DNA of 64,000 nt from Uranotaenia lowii (taxonomy: Eukaryota > Arthropoda > Insecta > Diptera > Culicidae): positions 15,667,752-15,731,751 of the forward strand of contig NC_073692.1 of the NCBI RefSeq assembly GCF_029784155.1, read 5' to 3'. Shown here piece by piece: positions 57,312-64,000 of this stretch. A program made the translations under genes and the position numbers. How positions within the stretch are numbered: position 1 is the stretch's first letter; each line of letters begins with the position of its first letter. A model generated the notes under the pieces. That model was given only the letters and a program-made list of their open reading frames with translations. It was not told where the DNA came from and searched no databases.

Positions 57312-59356
57312 CACACTTAATCTTTTCTCCTGTGGTCGGAACGATTTCGTCCTGTATTTTCAACAGCTGAAATTACAGGACGATCTCAGGACAGAAAAAC
57401 ACTACAGGAAAACAACTGTCAAATGCACCCGTAGGTTCGAAACAGGTTTCTCCTGTGATTTGCAGGAAGTTCCGAAGTATTCCTGTAGGCTCGGAATGGC
57501 TTCCGTTCGATATTTACATGGAATTGTGATATTTTTTAACCTCTAAAATAACGAAACCTTTTTTTATTATTTTAATTTATTTCCAATCAATAATATAAAA
57601 TATTTACACACTTAATCTTTTCTCCTGTGGTCGGAACGATTTCGTCCTGTATTTTCAACAGCTGAAATTACAGGACAAATCTCGGGACAAAAAATCACTA
57701 CAGGAAAACAACTGTCAAAATTATCTGTAGGGTCGAAACGATGTTCTCCTGTGGTTTGCAGGAAGGTTTCGAAATTATCCTGTAGCCTCGAGACTGTTTT
57801 CTTTCAAAATTTACATGTAAAATACGGATATATTTCGCACAAAAAACCCATGTTAAAATTGAATGAACTTTTATTGATGAATTTTTTTTAATAATATCAA
57901 ATGGCTGCTGCATTCTGTTTGTATTCTTCCGGTATATTGCCTGAAAAAAAACAATGGAATGTAATTCTTCATGTAACTATTTATTCTGACAACAAATACC
58001 TGAAACTTGGTGTGCAACAAAGTATGTTGCGACGGCCAATTTCAACGGCCGGTAGATCCCTTGGCGTAGAGGTTCCTCCCGCCTGGCTACCAGCATCACC
58101 GATGTTTCCGCTGAATCCTGGCCGCATCTATGAAATAGATAACAAATAAGAATTTTCGATAGTGGTATCAAGTGAATTACTTCTTTTTTTTTAAGACAAC
58201 ACAATTTACGGCTCACTTTTTTCACTGTTTTTCCTTGGCTGATGGATGGCTCGTCTGGAGGAAATGTCCTAAATGGCCGTAAGAGCAACATTTCGCCGCT
58301 GATTTCCTTGATGTTTGCTTTGGGCTTTGTCGTCACAAATGGAAACTTTACGTTTCTTTCCGCCAAAGGCGAAAAAGAAAAACTATTTATAAAAAGCGAG
58401 ACAAAAAACGGTTGACAGCTGAGGTTCTCCCGTGATACAGGACGATTGTGCGATCACCTGTACGTTCGTAGGAATTTCATCGCGAATTTCAGAAGAAATG
58501 AAGCGCCCCGAGATTCGAGAGGGGTTTCGTTCGAACTTCGTTTAAATCAAGCAATTTCCCTGTGATTCGGATAGTCATTATCCTGAGGGGGGAAATTGCA
58601 ATCTTAGTGTGTACACATTACATTGCACTTCATCTGTTGCGTTTGCTGGTGTTTGGTTCATTTTTGTTGGATTTACCTGAAAACAAAGAACAGTCAAATC
58701 TCAGTTTTCATTCAATTATAAATTGATTTAAAATAAATACTAACCTGCTTCAGGACCATCACATGCTACTGATTCCAGCGATACTATGAATTTTCCAAAA
58801 ATTAATTAATATATTCCGGCGCGACTGGGAAAAGTGCCGCTGCGGGAGTGTCTGCGTTTAAATCAACTGGTGACCGGAATTTAGACCACATACGCTGACA
58901 CTGTCGTCGGTTTCTTGATTAACTTGTTTTTTTTTTTTAATACCGGAACCTTCCGATTTGGAGGAATTCTCTAAATTTTTACACATTTTTCACGCAGCGC
59001 CGGCTATGCTGACCGTAGAAAGATGGTGAAAATTACCAGCACTTAAAATTTTCACAACTGACTGTCGAAAATTATCGTTGCAGTATACTCGCCACACGAT
59101 AGAAAAGGACAGAAAGATTCAACGCAACAAAAAAACGCGCGATGACAGATGAGCCTTACGTGATTGATACAGGAGGTTGCTGTCCCGATTTCTGGACGAT
59201 TGTTCGAGTTCCTGGTGCACTCGTAGGAATTTCATCCCGTAATGAAGGAATTGTGAAGCGTCACGAGATTCGGGAGGGTTCCCATTCGAAATTGACCAAC
59301 TTCCCTGTGATTCAAAGAGTCATTATCCCGAGCGCAATAAATGCAATCTTAGTGTG
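57312..59356. mobile_element. Outer copy of a CACACTTAATC-ended element (TA flanks), disrupted
   Basis: Begins CACACTTAATCTTTTCTCC after TA and ends CAATCTTAGTGTG before TA. Its first 240 bases resemble those of the inner copy at 57607 (CCTGTGGTCGGAACGATTTC, TATTTTCAACAGCTGAAATT), and its last 180 resemble the end of the inner copy (GTAGGAATTTCATC, TTCCCTGTGATTC). This is best explained by insertion of one family member into another. Confidence 0.5.
57607..58611. mobile_element. Inner copy (1,005 bp) of the same element, nested in the outer copy
   Basis: CACACTTAATC at 57607 follows TA and CTTAGTGTG ends at 58611 before TA. On its minus strand there are canonical splice sites: donor AAAAA/GTGAGC near 58210, acceptor TTTCATAG/ATG near 58133, donor TTTCAG/GTATTT near 58005, acceptor TTTTTTTTCAG near 57945, giving a possible small spliced ORF with no recognisable family and no clear start. 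TA flanks suggest a Tc1/mariner-type MITE, but the family is not identified. Confidence 0.45.
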
Positions 59357-59379
59357 TACTTAATGCATCACTAACACAG

Positions 59380-59705
59380 CACCTCTGGCACAGCACAGCG
59401 ACGCCACATCGACCGATATCTCTTTCAGCACCACGGACCAGCACGACTATCACAGCACCACCGACTCAGGATACCTGGCACAGCAATACCGACTCAGCAT
59501 GACTGGCACAGCACCACAGACCCAGCATGTCTGACACCACCAGACCTGCGCGTCTAGCACAGCACCACCAACTCAGAATACCTGGCACAGCAATATCGAC
59601 TCAGAATGACTGGCACAACACCACCGATCCAGCATGGCTGACATAGCTCCACCGATCAGCACCACTGACTCCGCACGACTAGCACTGCACCACCGACTAA
59701 GCACA
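59380..59705. repeat. Minisatellite of about 30 bp, CTGGCACAGCA-CACCGACTCAG type
   Basis: Imperfect tandem units built from GGCACAGCAnnACC, GACTCAGnATGA or GACTCAGnATAC recur roughly ten times. GC-rich for the window. Confidence 0.75.
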
Positions 59706-60239
59706 CGACAGAAAACACCAAACCGAATGACACCACTTTCATTTCTTCTAATATTTTTTTCACACCAAACCAAATCAGCTGTTTTTGACAGAAAACAACT
59801 GCATTTGTGTTAGTGTAATAGAAATCGATAGAAACAAATCCTGCCTCCGAGCTTGATCGTTTTCGATTGGTTTCGATCGATTCCGATTGGCTTCATTGAA
59901 CGTCAATTGGATTAGTTTCGATCACAACCAAAGGACTGAAACAACTGTCAAATCACATATAAACAGACCGTACCGACATTTTGGAACCAGAACGTCAGTT
60001 CCCCTTTGATTTCAATGGCATTTTGGTACCAAAACGTCAGTGCGGTACTGAAATATCAGTTCGGAAATTTCCTTCTCTTTCAGCCCCTTGATCACAACAT
60101 TGGCTGAGTGAACGACAATTTACCAATCGAAATCGATTGAAACCGATTTCAATTGGCTGTTGAACGGGCTTAATGAAACTCAACATATTTGCACATATTA
60201 GCACATAACCTTTAAAAAAATCGATGCAGTATAAAAATG

Positions 60240-60990
60240 TATTTGTTCCCGGCGCGATGAAGATTTCCGTCTGATTATTTGAATAAGAGAGAACAGCATT
60301 TGATTTGGCGCGATGAAGACTTCCACTTCCACTTGTTTGGGGCGATGAAGACTTCCGTCTTATTTATTTGAAAAATGGATTGTATTTGTGTCGGCGCTAT
60401 GAAGAATTCCGCTTGATTATTAAAAAAAAAAAGAATTGTACTCGTCTGGCGCGATGAAGCCTTCCGCCTGATTATTTGAAGAAGAGAGAACGGCATTTGA
60501 TTTGGCGCGATGAAGACTTCCGCCTGGGTTATTTGGAAAATAGATTGTACTTGTTTTGCATGATGAGGACTTCCGCCTGATTTATTGGGAAACACGACTT
60601 GTTTTTATTTTGGCGCGCTGAAGACTCTCACCTGACCATAAAAAAAGAACTGTACTCGTTTTGTCGTAATGAAGATTTCGCCTGATTGATTGACGAAGAG
60701 AGAACTTTACTTGCTTTGGTGCGGTTTCCGCCTGATCTTTTTTAGAAAAATGAATTGTATTATTAGTTTTGGGGCGATGAAGACTAATTAAAGAGCATTG
60801 AGTACATTTGGCTTAGTGCGATGGAACTCCCACCTGATTAAATGAAAAAATTGCATTTTTTTTATTAGACAATCCTTAGATTAAAGCACTACATTTGATT
60901 TGGCGCGACGGTATCATCCGCCTTAATCATCAAGGGAACGAAGATTTGTATTCGCCTTGGCGCCTTGAGAACTTCCACCACAGAGAACTT
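60240..60990. repeat. Minisatellite of about 60 bp, GGCGCGATGAAGACTTCCGCC type
   Basis: At least eleven diverged tandem units combine GGCGCGATGAAGACTTCC, GCCTGATTATTTG and a T/A-rich spacer such as AAAATNGATTGTACTTG. Units degrade towards the right edge. The 106-codon minus ORF across it is a repeat artefact. Confidence 0.8.
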
Positions 60991-60999
60991 CCACCTCGT

Positions 61000-63850
61000 T
61001 TATGTATGAAAAAAAAACTACCAATGAGTCAAAGCAAGTAAGCATCTAAAAAGAAAAAAAATAATGGAAGTGCTAGTATAGAACGTGAAACTCCACTTGG
61101 TTTGATTTTAGCAGAATACATATTTCGTGCTATGTGTATGATAATTTTGAAGAAAAAAAAATGATGTGCTAAGTCAAGAGCGGAGTGACGTTGAAAAGTT
61201 TGATACATAATGATGGACAGATGTCGTCCGGACAAGACCTATTTTATTGCGATGATCAGTGTTTGTTCAGGGTTGCAGGTCAAGTGTGTTGCATTTCAAA
61301 TACATGAAGGTTGTGGAACATAAGGATGGGGTGAAACATGCTTGGCTATAAAAGCTCCTGACCGCTTCAAAAAAAAGGATCCTACATTACGAAAATTGAT
61401 AGGAATTGTTGGCAAACTAACATTCTTGACCTAATGCTTCAGTTTTTTAAAGAAAGGCGTCATCTAGACGTTCCAGTTGATTATCTCGATTCAGATGCTT
61501 TGTTCGAGAGTGTTTATCTGAAACAGAATTTGAACAGTGTAGCGTATTCTGAATATATATTAAATAATAGAAACCCCTCGTAAATCGAGGCTTTTATGGC
61601 ATTAGTCAGTGGTACCAATATGAGGAAGAATTATTATGCGAAGAACAGATGTATGAATAAAAGAAAAGATGATCGGTCTCTTTACTTGCGGACCAGCAAA
61701 CCGACAACACCTATTTGTACTGCTCCCCGAAAACCCCGAACTTAACAAATAGTAAGTGTTTATTCATGGAAAGAACCAAGTATTTGAAATATAATATTGC
61801 AAACCACCACCGTTGTAGATCTGTTTTGTTTGACTAGCAGAGTGCATTCAAACTTCCACGAAGTAACGTCTTTTTGTTCAGCATGTTTCGCATTCAATTC
61901 GCCTTTTTTAAGAGCTAAAGAAATTTTAAGCACCTTGCGTATCAATCGATCTTGCAGCATGCGATCAGTCATTTTGAGAACATTCGATTCAAGGATTTTG
62001 AGCATTGAACCAAACCGCACATTCTTTTTCCTTAGCAGCGGAAGAACGCGTGAATTATCGAACCGATGCGATGGTGTTGATACCTTGCATAAAAACTAAA
62101 TAGATGCCTCGTATTTGTATCGTCTTTTGAAAATGCCCTGGACGATTAAGCGACAAATTGTTGATTGGCGTCATTTTCAATTTGATGCCTTTGTCTTGAT
62201 CTTTGCTTTAAATTCTCAAATAAGAGGGACATACCTGTAAAGCAAAGGTGAGTGAGTGATCAGGAGATATTTAAAATATTCTACGGTGAAAGTTATCCTA
62301 CCCTACGTTGAACTTAACGCTCTCATGACAAGCTCTTGGAGGTTCGTCGAAGGAATGGTATCATGAGCTTTTTATATTCAAATTTGATAACATTATGCTT
62401 CCGATACAAGGGAACTTCTAAACTCCCAAGAGGGTAGACCAGCGCAAGGTTGTTCCAGGAAAGTCGAAGAAAGTTAGATAGTCTCTGGTAGACAAATCTT
62501 GAATTGGGACCGTTTATCAGGAGAACATAGTTTGACGGATTCGGAAGGTGTTTTAAATGTTGCTTTGAGCGTTTCTTCCGTTTTGTTGACATCTTTAGAG
62601 CCCTTCACCATGTCTTCCTCAGAACAACCATTCGAGAACATTTTGGAATTTGTTACTAAAGCTAGAAATTAATGTTAAATGGTAAAAAATCTTAAAAGAT
62701 GTTAGAACCAATTTCGATTATTTAAAGTATACCTACACGGACAGAAAGGTGATGATGATTTTCCGAAATTGCCTTCTGCAGAGACGTCGATTGCCTATCC
62801 TCTATCGGATGAGAATGATCGGCTTGTGGTGCGGAAACTATTCTATAGGTGAACCTAGTTTTCATCGCCTAGATGGAATCCAACAAAATTCTTTATGTTG
62901 CCGGTGCTCAAAGTTAGCTGTGTCTGGAAACTGTTTGTTGATTTCAATTTCGGCTGCTCGGCCAATAGTTTTGTTTATTTTATACTTGTTGGATACAGAT
63001 ACTTATCAATGAAATTTGTTCATATCATGTGCTTGAAGTGCATTTCCCTCAAACTGAACATTTAGGACACTTCCTCCCATCGTGAACTTTCATTTGTAAT
63101 GTCTGTGTTTTTTTTTCTTGTACAGCATTCCTCATATGATTCGTTCAAAACTGACTGGATGTTTGTTTTTTTTTTAACATTTAATTTTTATTTGAAGTTC
63201 TCTGAGACCGTTCAAATATTACGTAACACAATTTGCAATCATTTTCGAAACCCGCCACCCCCACTTTTGACCAGGCTTGTAAGTGGTCACCATCGTTTGA
63301 ATTTTTCCGGAGACAACCACCACGCATCGTTCGTGACAATCGTGGAGAGCGCAATCGTTTGATCGGAGAGCAGAAAAATGTCAAATGAAATTTTGATCTT
63401 TGGTGTAGTTAGTCTTTTGACTATCATCCCTCTTGCGTAGATAATCGCGACAATCATTCCACATTGTTCGACCAACACATCCAAACATCAGCCGGCGCTG
63501 CAGAGTGGCGAATTTTTGTTTTCAACAGGAGGGAGTGAATAGAAAAGATTGCATTTGGTTATTGAGTCTGTGAGTTCTGCTGCGTGAAAGAGATAGGTGA
63601 TGTCGTAAACTGTCGGGAATTATGGTCGTTTAACCATCAAATTATCCCTCTCGTGTACCAAGACACGAAATTTCGTTCGACAATCACACAAAGAAGAATG
63701 AATGTCGTTTCGTTTGATGGTAGTCGACTGTTCGGAAAATTTTCGGTCGCATTCGTTTGATGGCACGAACAATGATACTGATAAAAGCAGGCTGTGCGAC
63801 TGTCAGAGAAAATGTCGATGGTTTACAAGTCTGCTTTTGACTTAGAATGA
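61000..63850. other. Unannotated intergenic DNA
   Basis: No gene is supported. Small ORFs at 61760-62020 (minus), 62323-62592 (minus) and 62749-63012 (plus) lack recognisable motifs. CCTCGTAAATCGAGG at 61577-61591 is a short hairpin. Confidence 0.3.
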
Positions 63851-63851
63851 A

Positions 63852-64000
63852 CAATAGGTGTGTTCAACGAAACTCAATCAAAATCAATTGAAATGGATTG
63901 ACAGTTGATCAGCTGTTGTTCCAATTGACTTCGATCGATTTCTTTCGGGCTGCTAAATGAACAGCCAGACACTAATACTAATGCGCTTAGTTTGTTTTCA
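63852..64000 (+). repeat. Second copy of the end of the 56267 element, running off the window
   Basis: TAGGTGTGTTCAAC, AATCAATTGAAATGGATTG, CAGTTGATCAGCTGTT and AACAGCCAGACACTAATACT match 56267-56410 closely and in the same orientation. It confirms that the left end at 56267 is a repeat-family boundary. Confidence 0.75.

Larger units (their letters stand above)
56267..60169. mobile_element. Candidate 3.9-kb inverted-repeat element with TTAA flanks (nested contents)
   Basis: The left end reads TAGGTGTGTTCAACAGACC after TTAA (56263-56266). The right end, reversed, reads GCCCGTTCAACAGCC, followed on the plus strand by TTAA (60170-60173). GTTCAACAG and the following TTGAAATSG/ATCGAAAT blocks are shared. 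The left-end sequence recurs at 63852-64000. TTAA is the piggyBac target, but no transposase is recognisable. A more GC-rich pair of overlapping ORFs at 56671-56997 and nested elements lie inside. Confidence 0.4.

Noticed and set aside
60275..60595. 106-codon minus-strand ORF with repeated peptide motifs
   Set aside because: It is a translation of the 60-bp minisatellite.

Overview
The window is eukaryotic, AT-rich, and most likely from a dipteran insect, probably a mosquito. Three things suggest this: spliced genes with insect-style splice sites, a TATA/initiator-type promoter, and a mixture of RTE, Jockey, Penelope, Ty3/gypsy, Tc1/mariner and P-family elements plus a tRNA-derived SINE. There is no bacterial-style gene organisation. 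Species assignment is inference.

Layout. 1-4.4 kb holds the 5' part of one host gene on the minus strand (two coding exons, then a GC-rich leader and promoter with three copies of a palindromic CACGTG site). 4.4-11.9 kb is AT-rich intergenic DNA with an RTE 3' end, a broken Tc1-like transposase and a strong hairpin. About 12.0-15.6 kb is one 3.6 kb array of a 9-bp satellite. 16-26.7 kb is nested, decayed retrotransposons: RTE copies, a gypsy remnant, a 344-bp solo LTR and a small inverted-repeat element. 29.06-38.12 kb is the main discovery: an apparently complete P-family DNA transposon with terminal inverted repeats, a 9-bp flanking duplication and a seven-exon transposase gene (917 codons, open throughout, with a THAP domain and intact acidic catalytic residues). 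Nine bases after its stop codon sits a perfect 2,707-bp palindrome made of two identical, head-to-head, 5'-truncated Penelope-like elements.

40-49 kb holds a SINE, two Tc1/mariner elements (one bounded by inverted repeats and TA), a 500-N assembly gap, another RTE copy and a Jockey-type ORF1. 49-64 kb is mostly anonymous AT-rich DNA with microsatellites, two minisatellites and nested inverted-repeat elements.

How the parts relate. The only host gene I can support is at the left edge. The rest is mobile DNA in which insertion order can be read: Penelope into P, a MITE-like element into P intron 1, and an LTR element and a MITE into RTE. If the P transposase is transcribed to its own poly(A) signal, its 3' UTR would carry a 1.35-kb perfect hairpin, so the transposon could generate double-stranded RNA from its own mRNA. 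That is the most interesting testable idea here.
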